Assembly (NCBI GenBank): GCA_002474325.1 | Contig: DKNL01000298.1 | Coordinates: forward strand, 1 to 21,844 | Direction of reading: 5' to 3' | From: Opitutales bacterium UBA7389 | GTDB taxonomy: Bacteria > Verrucomicrobiota > Verrucomicrobiia > Opitutales > Opitutaceae | Length of the DNA: 21,844 bases | Part shown: positions 1 to 7,524 of the stretch, piece by piece | Layout: each line of letters starts with the position of its first letter | How positions within the stretch are numbered: the first letter of the stretch is position 1 | The notes under the pieces: model-generated | Databases searched by the model: none | What the model was told of the DNA's origin: nothing | Seen by the model: the letters and a program-made list of their open reading frames with translations, nothing else | Made by a program: the position numbers and the translations under genes

Positions 1-18
1 AAGCGCCCGAAATCCTAA
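1..18 (+). CDS. rpsL: 3' end of rpsL, ribosomal protein S12 (partial)
   Basis: The first 18 bases read in frame as Lys-Arg-Pro-Lys-Ser followed by TAA. Bacterial S12 proteins commonly end in a Lys-Arg-Pro-Lys type tail, and rpsL is the standard upstream neighbour of rpsG, 18 bases away here. The rest of the gene lies outside the window. The call rests on five codons plus gene order, so it is an inference, though a comfortable one. Confidence 0.75.
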   Translation, partial: KRPKS

Positions 19-36
19 TAGATCTAGATTTCAACA

Positions 37-510
37 ATGTCACGTCGTAGAAGAGCAGTTAAGCGCCCAACCAAACCGGACTCCCGTTACGGTAGTACGC
101 TGGTGGGCCACTTGGTGAACACCGTCATGCGAGACGGGAAGAAAACCTTGGCTGAGAGAATTGTTTATTCGGCCTTTGAAAGGGTGAGTGAGAAGCTGGA
201 AAAGGGCGATCCTGTCGATCTACTCTTGGGTGCTCTCGAGAACGCTCGCCCCAGGCTTGAAGTCAAAAGCCGTCGGGTTGGTGGCGCTACTTATCAGGTT
301 CCTTTAGAGATCCCTTATGAGCGTCAAGAGTCTCTGGCGATGCGTTGGATGGTTGATTCTGCCTCCTCTCGCAAAGGAATTCCTATGAAGGAAGCTCTAG
401 CGACTGAAATCATAGACGCATACAACAATACAGGGAATGTGGTGAAGAAGAAGGAAGACACCCACAAGATGGCACAGTCGAATCGAGCCTTTGCGCATCT
501 GCGTTGGTGA
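37..510 (+). CDS. rpsG: 30S ribosomal protein S7
   Basis: S7 is a primary binder of the 3' major domain of 16S rRNA. It nucleates assembly of the 30S head and lies near the E-site tRNA. The 157-residue product has the usual family length. It shows the very basic N-terminus (MSRRRRAVKRP), the conserved GHLVNTVMRDGKK segment around residues 24-36, and the ARPRLEVKSRRVGGATYQVP segment that contacts 16S rRNA. It sits between the rpsL end and fusA, the normal str order. The leader has no Shine-Dalgarno sequence; instead TAGATTTC lies 5 bases before the ATG. The start is fixed by the family N-terminus. Confidence 0.98.
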   Translation: MSRRRRAVKRPTKPDSRYGSTLVGHLVNTVMRDGKKTLAERIVYSAFERVSEKLEKGDPVDLLLGALENARPRLEVKSRRVGGATYQVPLEIPYERQESLAMRWMVDSASSRKGIPMKEALATEIIDAYNNTGNVVKKKEDTHKMAQSNRAFAHLRW

Positions 511-545
511 TTCGATTTTCCGTTCTCCTATATGTTCTTTGAAAA

Positions 546-2690
546 ATGGTTGAAGCTCCAGCAGATATTTCCACGAAAAATGGCTCTAGTCGCCCAGTGC
601 CGATGGAGTGGACACGTAATATAGGAATTGCGGCTCATATCGATGCGGGAAAGACAACCACCACCGAGCGTATCCTATATTACACGGGGGTAGTCCACAA
701 GATTGGCGAAGTTCATGACGGCAACGCGGTCACGGATTTTATGGAGCAAGAGCGCGAGCGCGGTATTACAATCACCTCAGCTGCTATCTCCTGCAAATGG
801 ACTGGCCGATCGGGGCCTTTCGAGAGCATTGACAACCAAGTCAATATTATAGATACCCCGGGCCACGTAGACTTCACGGCAGAAGTCGAGCGATCGCTCA
901 GGGTACTGGACGGCGCCGTAGCAGTGTTCTGTGGGGTGGCAGGTGTTCAACCCCAGTCTGAGACTGTTTGGCGCCAAGCGGATAAGTATAATGTACCTCG
1001 CATAGCGTTCATCAACAAGATGGACCGCGTGGGAGCCAATTTCCTCGGAGCTATCGAAGATATGCGATCGAAGTTGGGAGCGAACGCCCATCCGTTGTTT
1101 CTCAATATCGGCTCCGAAGACCATTTTAGCGGACTAATTGATATTGTAGGGCTGAAGGCTTTCAAATTTGACGAATCAGATAAGTGGGGTGTTAGCGTAA
1201 TCGATTGCGAAATACCCGGAGATATGCAGTCCGAGGTGGATACCATGCGCGAATCCCTAATTGAAGCGGTTGCGGATTTCGATGACGCACTCGCGGAAAA
1301 GTATTTGAATGGCGAGAAGATCGCTGAACACGAGTTGGTTCTAGCAATTCGGAAAGCGACCTTATCGCGAGAATTCGTAGGCGTGATTCCTGGATCGGCT
1401 TTCAAGAACAAAGGCGTGCAGAATTTACTTGATGCAGTTGTCAACTATCTCCCCAGCCCGCTCGATATGCCTCCTGTGCAGGGTCATGACAGCAATGGGC
1501 AATCCGTTTCCATTGAACCGGATGACAATGGGAAGGCGACAGCTTTAGCGTTTAAGCTCTGGAGCGACCCTTTCGTAGGAAAGCTTGTTTTTATCCGCGT
1601 ATACAGTGGCATCATCAAAAAGGGCGACATGTTGATGAACCCGCGGACGGGAAAATCCGAACGCGTTAGCCGTCTCCTTATTATGAAGGCAGATAGCCGG
1701 GAGGATGTTGAAGTCGTTCGATCGGGTGATATTTGTGCAGCTATTGGTATCAAGAACGTGCATACTGGTGATACGCTTTGCGTTAAGAATCTGGATATTG
1801 CCCTGGAGCCCCCGTCATTTCCGGAACCCGTCATATCGATGTCTATCGAACCAGCGACGAGTGCGGATCAAGAGAAGCTGTCCATAGGACTGGGTAGATT
1901 AGCAGAAGAGGATCCAACGTTTGTTGTAAAAACTGACGAGGAAACGGGTCAGACAATCATTTCTGGAATGGGGGAGCTTCATTTGGAAATCATTCGAGAT
2001 CGTCTTTCCCGCGAGTTCAAAGTCGAGGCTCAATCCGGCAAGCCACAGATCGCCTATCGGGAAACGATTACGACTACATCAGAAGGTGAAGGTAAGTTCA
2101 TTCGCCAGTCGGGGGGAAGAGGCCAATATGGACACGCGGTTATCAGACTGGAGCCGCAAGGTATAGGTGAAGGTGCAGAGGTTTCGAATGAGATTGTTGG
2201 AGGTGTTATCCCGCGCGAGTTTATCAGACCGACCGAAGATGGGATCAGGGAAGCTTCTAATAACGGTACTGTCGCGGGCTACCCTGTAGTGGATTGGAAA
2301 GCTAGAATCGTTGATGGATCTTTTCATGATGTGGATTCCTCCGAGATGGCTTTCAAAATGGCTGGAATATTTGCCTTTAAAGAAGCGATGAAGAACGCGG
2401 AGCCGATATTGCTTGAGCCGATAATGAAGGTGGAGGTTACAACTCCCGAGGAGTTTCAAGGCGATATAATCGGGGACTTGAATCGCCGGCGTGGCCATAT
2501 CCAAAACATGGAGTCGAAAGACGATTTAGCGACAATAACCGCTTCGGTTCCCCTAGAAACTATGTTTGGCTACGCGACGGACGTCCGCTCTCTTTCGAAA
2601 GGAAGAGCCGGCTATTCGATGGAACCTTCTAGATTTGAACGAGTACCGCCGTCAGTTCTATCGAGACTGACTGAAAGCGCGTCCAACTAG
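546..2690 (+). CDS. fusA: Translation elongation factor G
   Basis: EF-G is the GTPase that drives tRNA-mRNA translocation after peptide-bond formation and, with ribosome recycling factor, splits ribosomes. The 714-residue protein shows G1 AHIDAGKT (residues 30-37), G2 RGITI (72-76), G3 DTPGH (103-107) and G4 NKMD (157-160). Domains II-V follow, including the conserved HDVDSSEMAFK region of domain IV and the EPIMKVEVTTPEEFQGD region of domain V. It begins with about 20 residues before the usual N-terminal motif; a second in-frame ATG at 603 (Met20) would give a slightly short N-terminus, so the exact start is uncertain. Neither start has a Shine-Dalgarno sequence. No tuf follows: rpsJ starts 24 bases after the stop. 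Confidence 0.98.
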   Translation: MVEAPADISTKNGSSRPVPMEWTRNIGIAAHIDAGKTTTTERILYYTGVVHKIGEVHDGNAVTDFMEQERERGITITSAAISCKWTGRSGPFESIDNQVNIIDTPGHVDFTAEVERSLRVLDGAVAVFCGVAGVQPQSETVWRQADKYNVPRIAFINKMDRVGANFLGAIEDMRSKLGANAHPLFLNIGSEDHFSGLIDIVGLKAFKFDESDKWGVSVIDCEIPGDMQSEVDTMRESLIEAVADFDDALAEKYLNGEKIAEHELVLAIRKATLSREFVGVIPGSAFKNKGVQNLLDAVVNYLPSPLDMPPVQGHDSNGQSVSIEPDDNGKATALAFKLWSDPFVGKLVFIRVYSGIIKKGDMLMNPRTGKSERVSRLLIMKADSREDVEVVRSGDICAAIGIKNVHTGDTLCVKNLDIALEPPSFPEPVISMSIEPATSADQEKLSIGLGRLAEEDPTFVVKTDEETGQTIISGMGELHLEIIRDRLSREFKVEAQSGKPQIAYRETITTTSEGEGKFIRQSGGRGQYGHAVIRLEPQGIGEGAEVSNEIVGGVIPREFIRPTEDGIREASNNGTVAGYPVVDWKARIVDGSFHDVDSSEMAFKMAGIFAFKEAMKNAEPILLEPIMKVEVTTPEEFQGDIIGDLNRRRGHIQNMESKDDLATITASVPLETMFGYATDVRSLSKGRAGYSMEPSRFERVPPSVLSRLTESASN

Positions 2691-2714
2691 TAAGCATTTT
2701 ATATTCAAAATTCC

Positions 2715-3023
2715 ATGACTGGACAGAAAATACGCATAAGGCTTCAGGGTTTCGATTATCGAGTTATCGATCAGTCAGCCTCCGACATTGTAGACACCGC
2801 GAAGCGTTCGGGTGCTCGAGTTTCAGGGCCCGTCCCACTACCGACTCGCATCGAGAAGATCACGGTGAATAAGTCGCCTCACGTGGATAAGAAGTCCATG
2901 GAGCAATTCGAAATTAGAACACACAAGCGCTTGCTGGATATCATCGAGCCAACCGCCCAAACCGTTGATGAGCTGAAGAAGCTCAATCTACCATCTGGAG
3001 TGGATATCACCATTAACGTTTAG
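2715..3023 (+). CDS. rpsJ: 30S ribosomal protein S10 (NusE)
   Basis: S10 assembles into the 30S head. As NusE it also pairs with NusB in antitermination and links RNA polymerase to the ribosome through NusG. The 102-residue product has the family length and conserved blocks: KIRIRLQGFDYRVIDQSA at the N-terminus, GPVPLPTR around residues 38-45, and FEIRTHKRLLDI near residues 65-76 on the long loop that enters the ribosome. It opens the S10-type gene group and follows fusA closely, so it is probably co-transcribed with the str genes. The leader is AT-rich with no Shine-Dalgarno sequence. Confidence 0.98.
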   Translation: MTGQKIRIRLQGFDYRVIDQSASDIVDTAKRSGARVSGPVPLPTRIEKITVNKSPHVDKKSMEQFEIRTHKRLLDIIEPTAQTVDELKKLNLPSGVDITINV

Positions 3024-3042
3024 GAACTACTTTAATTATACA
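3013..3042 (+). promoter_or_regulatory. Weak candidate promoter before rplC
   Basis: TTAACG (3013-3018) and TATACA (3037-3042) are separated by 18 bases and resemble the sigma-70 -35 and -10 boxes at about four of six positions each. They straddle the rpsJ stop codon and lie at the start of the 97-base rpsJ-rplC gap, one of the longest gaps in the cluster. Such AT-rich matches arise often by chance, so this is only a suggestion that rplC onward may have an internal promoter. Confidence 0.2.
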
Positions 3043-3074
3043 GGTCAAACCAAGTCACTACGTTGGCTGCTAAT

Positions 3075-3109
3075 GTGGGTCTAGCAAACGGAGCGAACGC
3101 TCCACCTAC
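3075..3109 (+). promoter_or_regulatory. Stem-loop in the rplC leader
   Basis: GGAGC (3090-3094) pairs perfectly with GCTCC (3099-3103) around a GAAC loop. Flanking it, GTGGGT (3075-3080) can pair with ACCTAC (3104-3109) with one G-U pair, leaving a nine-base bulge on the 5' side. No T-run follows, so it is not an intrinsic terminator. It ends 11 bases before the rplC ATG. A role as an RNA control element for the downstream ribosomal genes, for instance through L4, is a guess. Confidence 0.4.
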
Positions 3110-3120
3110 CTCTTAGAATT

Positions 3121-3750
3121 ATGAAACACACTATTTTAGGCAAAAAATTGGGCATGACTCAGATCTATGATGGCACTGTTCAAGTGCCGGTCACGGTGAT
3201 CGAGGCAGGCCCTTGTCCTGTTTTGCAGGTCAAAACGATCGAGAAGGATGGATACAATGCCATCCAGATTGGCTTTGGCTCTAAGAAGGATAAGCGAGCA
3301 AGTAAAGCGGAACGCAATCATGCCAAGAGCAATGGCGTGGCTACCCCACGGACGATTCGCGAAGTGCGTTGCGATGGCCAATCTGAATACAAGTCTGGCG
3401 ATCTAATCGACATATCCAAGTTCGAGGCAGGCCAGAAGATAGATATTATCGGCAAAACGAAGGGAAGGGGATTCCAAGGTGTTGTTAGGCGCTTCAATGT
3501 AAAGGGCGGTCCTGCATCTCACGGATCTATGTTCCATCGTCGGATCGGCTCGATTGGACTCTGCCAATGGCCCGGTCATGTATTCAAAAATCAGAAGATG
3601 CCTGGACGCATGGGCGGAGTTCAACGAACCGTCCAGAATTTGAAGATCATGAAGATCGACGCGGAAAAGAATCTAATCCTCGTAAAAGGGGGCATTCCTG
3701 GACCGAACGGGGAAACCGTTGTGGTGCGTACCGCTATCAAGAGCAAGTAG
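3121..3750 (+). CDS. rplC: 50S ribosomal protein L3
   Basis: L3 is an early 50S assembly protein that binds the 3' end of 23S rRNA and sends an extension toward the peptidyl-transferase centre. The 209-residue length is typical. Conserved features are the start KHTILGKKLGMTQIY, the KGRGFQGVVRRF segment near residues 113-124, the extension with SHGSMFHR and GSIG, the KMPGRMGG block, and the NLILVKGGIPGPNG block near the C-terminus. A TAGAATT element abuts the ATG in place of a Shine-Dalgarno sequence. The gap before it (97 bases) carries a stem-loop and may contain a promoter. Confidence 0.98.
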   Translation: MKHTILGKKLGMTQIYDGTVQVPVTVIEAGPCPVLQVKTIEKDGYNAIQIGFGSKKDKRASKAERNHAKSNGVATPRTIREVRCDGQSEYKSGDLIDISKFEAGQKIDIIGKTKGRGFQGVVRRFNVKGGPASHGSMFHRRIGSIGLCQWPGHVFKNQKMPGRMGGVQRTVQNLKIMKIDAEKNLILVKGGIPGPNGETVVVRTAIKSK

Positions 3751-3773
3751 ATAGCCAGGAAGGACGACCGAAG

Positions 3774-4406
3774 ATGAAAGTGAAAACATTTAGTAACGAC
3801 GGCAAGGAAAGTGGCGACAGCGAATTCGACATCCCAGAATTCGAGGATGGGAAAGGTCTGCAAGCTGTGAAGGAAGTGATTGTCGCTCAAGCGGCGAACA
3901 TCAGGCAGGGTAGCGCAAACACCAAAACTCGTGGAGAAGTTCGTGGTGGCGGCAAGAAGCCTTGGCGACAAAAGGGAACGGGTAGAGCTCGAGCAGGAAG
4001 CAGCCGTTCACCTATTTGGGTTGGGGGCGGAGTTGTTTTTGGTCCCAAGCCCCGCGACTACTCGAAGAAAATCAATCGCAAGGTAAGGCAACTTGCTTAT
4101 AACCGGGCTTTGTATGAGCGGGTTAATGACGGTTCGCTCGTGGTAATTGAAGCTCTTGATGTCGCTCCTGCTAAAACCAAGGTCGCTAGTGAAATCGTTA
4201 GGAGAATTTCTTCGGAAGGAAACACGCTAGTTGTCGACAAATCGTTTAGCGAAACGTCTTTGCGAGCTCTGAGAAATCTGTGTGGCGTTGTTTTGGAAGA
4301 AGCATCAGTAGTTAGCGTTTCCGATTTGGCGGATTTCAAAAAGATAATCGTGACGCGGCAAGCAATGGAAGAGCTGGTGAACCGCACGAAAGGAGAGACT
4401 AAATGA
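3774..4406 (+). CDS. rplD: 50S ribosomal protein L4
   Basis: L4 binds domain I of 23S rRNA and its long loop lines the peptide exit tunnel. In E. coli it is also the autogenous repressor of the S10 operon. I place the start at the ATG at 3774, giving 210 residues, because a strong Shine-Dalgarno sequence (AGGAAGGA, 3757-3764) precedes it. The frame is open further upstream, but that part overlaps rplC and does not resemble L4. The loop is recognisable from TRGEVRGGGKKPWRQKGTGR and ARAGSSRSPIWVGGG at about residues 46-80. It overlaps rplW by ATGA, implying coupled translation. Confidence 0.97.
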   Translation: MKVKTFSNDGKESGDSEFDIPEFEDGKGLQAVKEVIVAQAANIRQGSANTKTRGEVRGGGKKPWRQKGTGRARAGSSRSPIWVGGGVVFGPKPRDYSKKINRKVRQLAYNRALYERVNDGSLVVIEALDVAPAKTKVASEIVRRISSEGNTLVVDKSFSETSLRALRNLCGVVLEEASVVSVSDLADFKKIIVTRQAMEELVNRTKGETK

Positions 4407-4690
4407 CTCAAGTGGATAGAGTTCTGAAATCCCTTCGACTCACAGAAAAGTCGAACCTGCAATCGGCCGAAATTGGCCAGTATACTTTTGATGTGTTCAA
4501 GGATGCCAACAAGTATGTAATTAAGTCGGCGATAGAGAAGGTGTTCGATGTATCGGTAACGCGTGTGAATATCATCAATCAGAAGGGGAAGCCCACTCGT
4601 AACCGGAAGACGGGAAAATCGAATTACAAGTCCGACTACAAAAAGGCGATCGTCACCTTGAAAACTGGCGACACGATTGAAGTCGTATAA
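4403..4690 (+). CDS. rplW: 50S ribosomal protein L23
   Basis: L23 sits at the peptide tunnel exit and is a docking site for trigger factor and SRP. The 95-residue product has the family length, with the conserved region YTFDVFKDANKYVIKSAIE and the VFDVSVTRVNIIN strand. The loop PTRNRKTGKSNYKSDYKKA contacts rRNA. Its ATG shares four bases with the rplD stop (ATGA), and AAAGGAG precedes it inside rplD, so this gene has a classical Shine-Dalgarno sequence and is probably translationally coupled. Confidence 0.97.
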   Translation: MTQVDRVLKSLRLTEKSNLQSAEIGQYTFDVFKDANKYVIKSAIEKVFDVSVTRVNIINQKGKPTRNRKTGKSNYKSDYKKAIVTLKTGDTIEVV

Positions 4691-4707
4691 ACGAATAGGA
4701 TACAAAA

Positions 4708-5562
4708 ATGGCTATCGTAAAATTTAGACCAATTACCCCAACTCAGCGATTCGCTGAGCTTCAAAAGAGGGATATAACCCAGAAGCGTCCTGAAAAGAGG
4801 CTCACGAAATCTTACAGCAAGTCTGCTGGACGCAACTGCTATGGGAGACTAACTTCCCGTCGACGTGGAGGAGGGCACAAACGGTTGCTCCGGATCGTCG
4901 ATTTCAAACGCAATAAATTCGATATTCCGGCCAAGGTTCAAGCGATTGAATACGACCCTGGCCGTTCAGCCTATATTGCCCTGCTGGCGTATGCTGATGG
5001 AGAAAAGCGCTACATCATTGCTCCCGAAGGAGTAAAGGTAGGCGACAAGGTGTTGTCTTCTCAAAACGCTATCGACTTTAATCCAGGAAATGCGATGCCT
5101 TTGGAAAATATTCCTCCTGCCACTCGGTTGCATGCAGTGGAGTTGCTTCCTGGCAAAGGGGCGCAATTGGCTCGTTCCGCTGGAAATTCATTGGAGCTAG
5201 TGAATATCGAAGGTGATCACGCCCAACTGCGACTCCCATCTGGTGAAGTACGTCTTGTTAGCCGTAAGTGTATGGCGACGATTGGAACGTCTAGCAACTC
5301 CGAGCACGGAAATGTGGTTATCGGCAAAGCCGGTAGAAACCGCTGGAAGGGTAAACGTCCCAGAGTCCGTGGTGTTGTCATGAATCCGATCGACCATCCC
5401 AATGGTGGTGGTGAAGCCAAGAGCAAAGGCGGCGGCGGTCGCCAAATGCTCATGTCACCCTGGAGTCAATTGGCCAAGGGGTTCCCTACACGGAGAAAAT
5501 CGAAGGAAAGCAACAGCCTTATCCTCGTCCGACGCAATGGGCGCAAAATGAAGAAGCGCTAA
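4708..5562 (+). CDS. rplB: 50S ribosomal protein L2
   Basis: L2 is a primary 23S rRNA binder needed for subunit association and peptidyl-transferase activity. The 284-residue protein has the expected OB-fold and SH3-like arrangement: KSAGRNCYGRLTSRRRGGGHK (residues 38-58), EYDPGRSAYIALL (81-93), and GRNRWKGKRPRVRGVVMNP (209-227). The histidine usually linked to activity is kept as H230 in DHP. The following family His is Asn232 here, giving HPNGGGE instead of HPHGGGE. The C-terminus (KSKGGGGRQMLMSPWSQ) differs from the common enterobacterial form and is about ten residues longer. Only a weak TAGGAT precedes the start. Confidence 0.97.
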   Translation: MAIVKFRPITPTQRFAELQKRDITQKRPEKRLTKSYSKSAGRNCYGRLTSRRRGGGHKRLLRIVDFKRNKFDIPAKVQAIEYDPGRSAYIALLAYADGEKRYIIAPEGVKVGDKVLSSQNAIDFNPGNAMPLENIPPATRLHAVELLPGKGAQLARSAGNSLELVNIEGDHAQLRLPSGEVRLVSRKCMATIGTSSNSEHGNVVIGKAGRNRWKGKRPRVRGVVMNPIDHPNGGGEAKSKGGGGRQMLMSPWSQLAKGFPTRRKSKESNSLILVRRNGRKMKKR

Positions 5563-5582
5563 ACCACGGAAAAACTTAGATT

Positions 5583-5843
5583 ATGTCTCGCTCAATTAAA
5601 AAAGGTTTCTTTGTCGATCCACACTTGATGACCAAAGTGGAGAAGGCTCAGGAAGCGAATGACCGCAAACCGATTCAAACATGGTCTCGTCGGTCAACTA
5701 TCACACCGGAATTCGTGGGGTTGAATTTCAACGTCCACAACGGGAAGACTTTCGTGCCGGTTCACGTAACGGAAAATATGGTCGGCCACAAGCTTGGCGA
5801 ATTTTCGCAATCGCGGATGTTCAAAGCCCACGGAGGCAGTTAA
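5583..5843 (+). CDS. rpsS: 30S ribosomal protein S19
   Basis: S19 forms a complex with S13 in the 30S head near the A-site finger. The 86-residue product is slightly shorter than the E. coli protein. It carries the family signature clearly: MSRSIKKGFFVDPHL at the start, WSRRSTITPEFVGLNF in the middle, and VTENMVGHKLGEFSQSRMF near the end. It lies 20 bases after rplB in the standard order. The leader has TAGATT adjoining the ATG and no Shine-Dalgarno sequence. Confidence 0.98.
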   Translation: MSRSIKKGFFVDPHLMTKVEKAQEANDRKPIQTWSRRSTITPEFVGLNFNVHNGKTFVPVHVTENMVGHKLGEFSQSRMFKAHGGS

Positions 5844-5867
5844 GAGTTCACTTGGAGATACTAACAA

Positions 5868-6203
5868 ATGGAAGTACACGCTTTAACTAAGTACGCTCGG
5901 ATGTCGCCCAAGAAAGTAAATGAGGTGGCTAGAGTGATTCGTGGCAAGTCGGCGACTGACGCTTTGGATTTGCTCAAATTCACGCCGCGTAAATCTGCTA
6001 ATCTAATATCCAAGACTCTCGAATCCGCTATAGCCAACGCGGAAAACAACCATGATCTTTCTGCGGACAGTTTGACGGTAGAAAAGGCTATCGTCGAGCA
6101 AGGGCCGGTGCTGAAGCGTTTCAAGGCAGCAGCTCGTGGCGGTATCGCTAGAAGGAAAAAACGGATGTCACATATCCGCATAACACTTACGGACAAACAA
6201 TAG
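5868..6203 (+). CDS. rplV: 50S ribosomal protein L22
   Basis: L22 contacts all 23S rRNA domains, and its beta-hairpin lines the exit tunnel opposite L4, where macrolide-resistance changes can occur. The 111-residue product has the typical length. It shows YARMSPKKVNEVARVIRGK (residues 9-27), the central helices, and the hairpin region GPVLKRFKAAARGGIARRKKR (about 79-99), then HIRITL near the end. GGAG about nine bases before the start is a moderate Shine-Dalgarno sequence. Its TAG stop is part of the TAGAATTTC element preceding rpsC. Confidence 0.98.
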   Translation: MEVHALTKYARMSPKKVNEVARVIRGKSATDALDLLKFTPRKSANLISKTLESAIANAENNHDLSADSLTVEKAIVEQGPVLKRFKAAARGGIARRKKRMSHIRITLTDKQ

Positions 6204-6215
6204 AATTTCAGCAAT

Positions 6216-6842
6216 ATGGGTCAAAAAACGCATCCAATAGGCTTTCGCCTAGCCGTTAATCGGAACTGGCAATCTCGCTGGTTCGCTCCAAAGAAAGAGT
6301 TCGCGAAAACACTCCACGAAGACTACATCATTCGCGAGAAATTGATGGAGAAGCTAAAACTCGCTTCCGTTCCTAAGATTTTTATCGAGCGAGCCAATGC
6401 TCGCGTGCGGGTCAAAATATTCACCGCTCGACCGGGAATTGTGATCGGGCGAAAGGGTCAGGAAATTGAGAAGATCAAAGAAGAGCTTTCGAAAATGACT
6501 GGCAGAGAGATCTTGCTGGATATCCAGGAAGTTAAGAAGCCTGAGCTGGAAGCGGAGCTAGTTGCCGACAACGTTGCTCTTCAATTAGAACGGCGTATTT
6601 CCTTTCGTCGGGCTATGAAAAAGGCGGTTCAAATCGCGATGAGCTTGGGAGCCGATGGAATCAAGGTCCAAGTGGGCGGGCGTTTAGGTGGAGCCGACAT
6701 CGCTCGAACAGAAATTCAGCGTCAGGGTAGTGTTCCTCTGCATACGCTGCGAGAAGATATAGACTACGGTACATCCGAAGCCAGAACCGTCTACGGAATC
6801 ATTGGCGTCAAGTGCTGGGTCTTCAAAAAGGAAGAACAATAA
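6216..6842 (+). CDS. rpsC: 30S ribosomal protein S3
   Basis: S3 lies at the mRNA entry site of the 30S subunit and has helicase-like activity with S4 and S5. The start MGQKTHPIGFRL is the universal S3 N-terminus. A KH domain follows, with the GxxG loop GRKG inside GIVIGRKGQEIEKIKEEL (about residues 75-92). The C-terminal S3 domain shows RRAMKKAVQIAMSLGADGIKV and GGRLGGADIARTE. At 208 residues it lacks the 20-25 residue basic tail of longer homologues, which is common in the family. A TAGAATTTC element precedes the ATG. Confidence 0.98.
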   Translation: MGQKTHPIGFRLAVNRNWQSRWFAPKKEFAKTLHEDYIIREKLMEKLKLASVPKIFIERANARVRVKIFTARPGIVIGRKGQEIEKIKEELSKMTGREILLDIQEVKKPELEAELVADNVALQLERRISFRRAMKKAVQIAMSLGADGIKVQVGGRLGGADIARTEIQRQGSVPLHTLREDIDYGTSEARTVYGIIGVKCWVFKKEEQ

Positions 6843-6858
6843 ATTCATTATTTGAGCC

Positions 6859-7281
6859 ATGCCAGCGTTAACTCCATCACGTACTAAATACCGCAAGTCG
6901 ATGAAAGGCCGTGTTCGCGGCAATGCTAGTCGCGGCAACACGATTGCCTTCGGAGACTACGCAATCCAGACGCTTGAACGTGGATATTTTAAAGGTAACC
7001 AGATCGAAGCTGCTCGTGTAGCAATTACGCGTCACATGAAAAGGAAAGGAAAATTATGGATACGCGTTTTTCCTCATAAGCCGATCACGAAAAAGCCATT
7101 GGAAACGCGTATGGGTAAGGGCAAGGGTCCTGTCGATCATTACGTCGCCGTGATTAAGCCAGGGCATATCCTTTTCGAGTTGGCCGGGGTAACCTTGTCG
7201 GTTGCGAAGGAAGCGATGCGCTTAGCGGATCGTAAGATGCCTTTCAAAACCAGATTTATCGTTCGCGAAAATATCGACTAA
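6859..7281 (+). CDS. rplP: 50S ribosomal protein L16
   Basis: L16 binds near the A-site tRNA elbow and organises the peptidyl-transferase region late in 50S assembly. The 140-residue product shows MPALTPSRTKYRKSMKGRVRG at the N-terminus, the block RGNTIAFGDYAIQTLERG, KRKGKLWIRVFPHKPITKKP, and RMGKGKGPVDHYVAVIKPG. The last includes the conserved Arg-Met-Gly-Lys-Gly loop. The leader is AT-rich with no clear Shine-Dalgarno sequence. It sits in the standard rpsC-rplP-rpmC-rpsQ order. Confidence 0.98.
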   Translation: MPALTPSRTKYRKSMKGRVRGNASRGNTIAFGDYAIQTLERGYFKGNQIEAARVAITRHMKRKGKLWIRVFPHKPITKKPLETRMGKGKGPVDHYVAVIKPGHILFELAGVTLSVAKEAMRLADRKMPFKTRFIVRENID

Positions 7282-7302
7282 TCGGCGCTAGAGACCAGAT
7301 AC

Positions 7303-7509
7303 ATGAAAATTAAGGATATCAAAGAGCTTTCGGTTCCCGAATTGGAGAAGACGATTCGCGATACGCGTGATCAGCTTCTTGAATTGAAGCTACGCAAGCA
7401 AACTGGGCAGGTCGAGAATACTGCAGAACTTACACAGCGCCGGCGAGATATTGCTCGTATGGAAACAATTAGAAACGAGAAGGTCATGGCCGAAAAGGCG
7501 TCGGCCTAA
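7303..7509 (+). CDS. rpmC: 50S ribosomal protein L29
   Basis: L29 is a small helical-hairpin protein next to L23 at the tunnel exit. The 68-residue product fits the family: a first helix from KIKDIKELSVPELEKTIRDTR, the conserved LLELKLRKQTGQVENTAEL turn, and RRRDIARMETIRNEK in the second helix. It ends in a short Ala/Glu/Lys tail. It follows rplP by 21 bases and precedes rpsQ by 15, in the standard order. Confidence 0.96.
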   Translation: MKIKDIKELSVPELEKTIRDTRDQLLELKLRKQTGQVENTAELTQRRRDIARMETIRNEKVMAEKASA

Positions 7510-7524
7510 AACTAGAATTTCGTT

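Noticed and set aside
1..68. Repeat of AAGCGCCC at 1 and 61
   Set aside because: Eight bases only; both copies encode Lys-Arg-Pro in basic ends of S12 and S7, so coincidence of codon use is the simplest explanation.
3567..3773. Possible longer rplD beginning inside rplC
   Set aside because: The extra residues do not resemble L4, and the ATG at 3774 has a strong Shine-Dalgarno sequence and the expected N-terminus.
4097..4705. 202-codon open frame on the minus strand across rplD and rplW
   Set aside because: It lies wholly opposite two certain ribosomal protein genes, shows no family motif and has no start context. It is a shadow of biased codon use.
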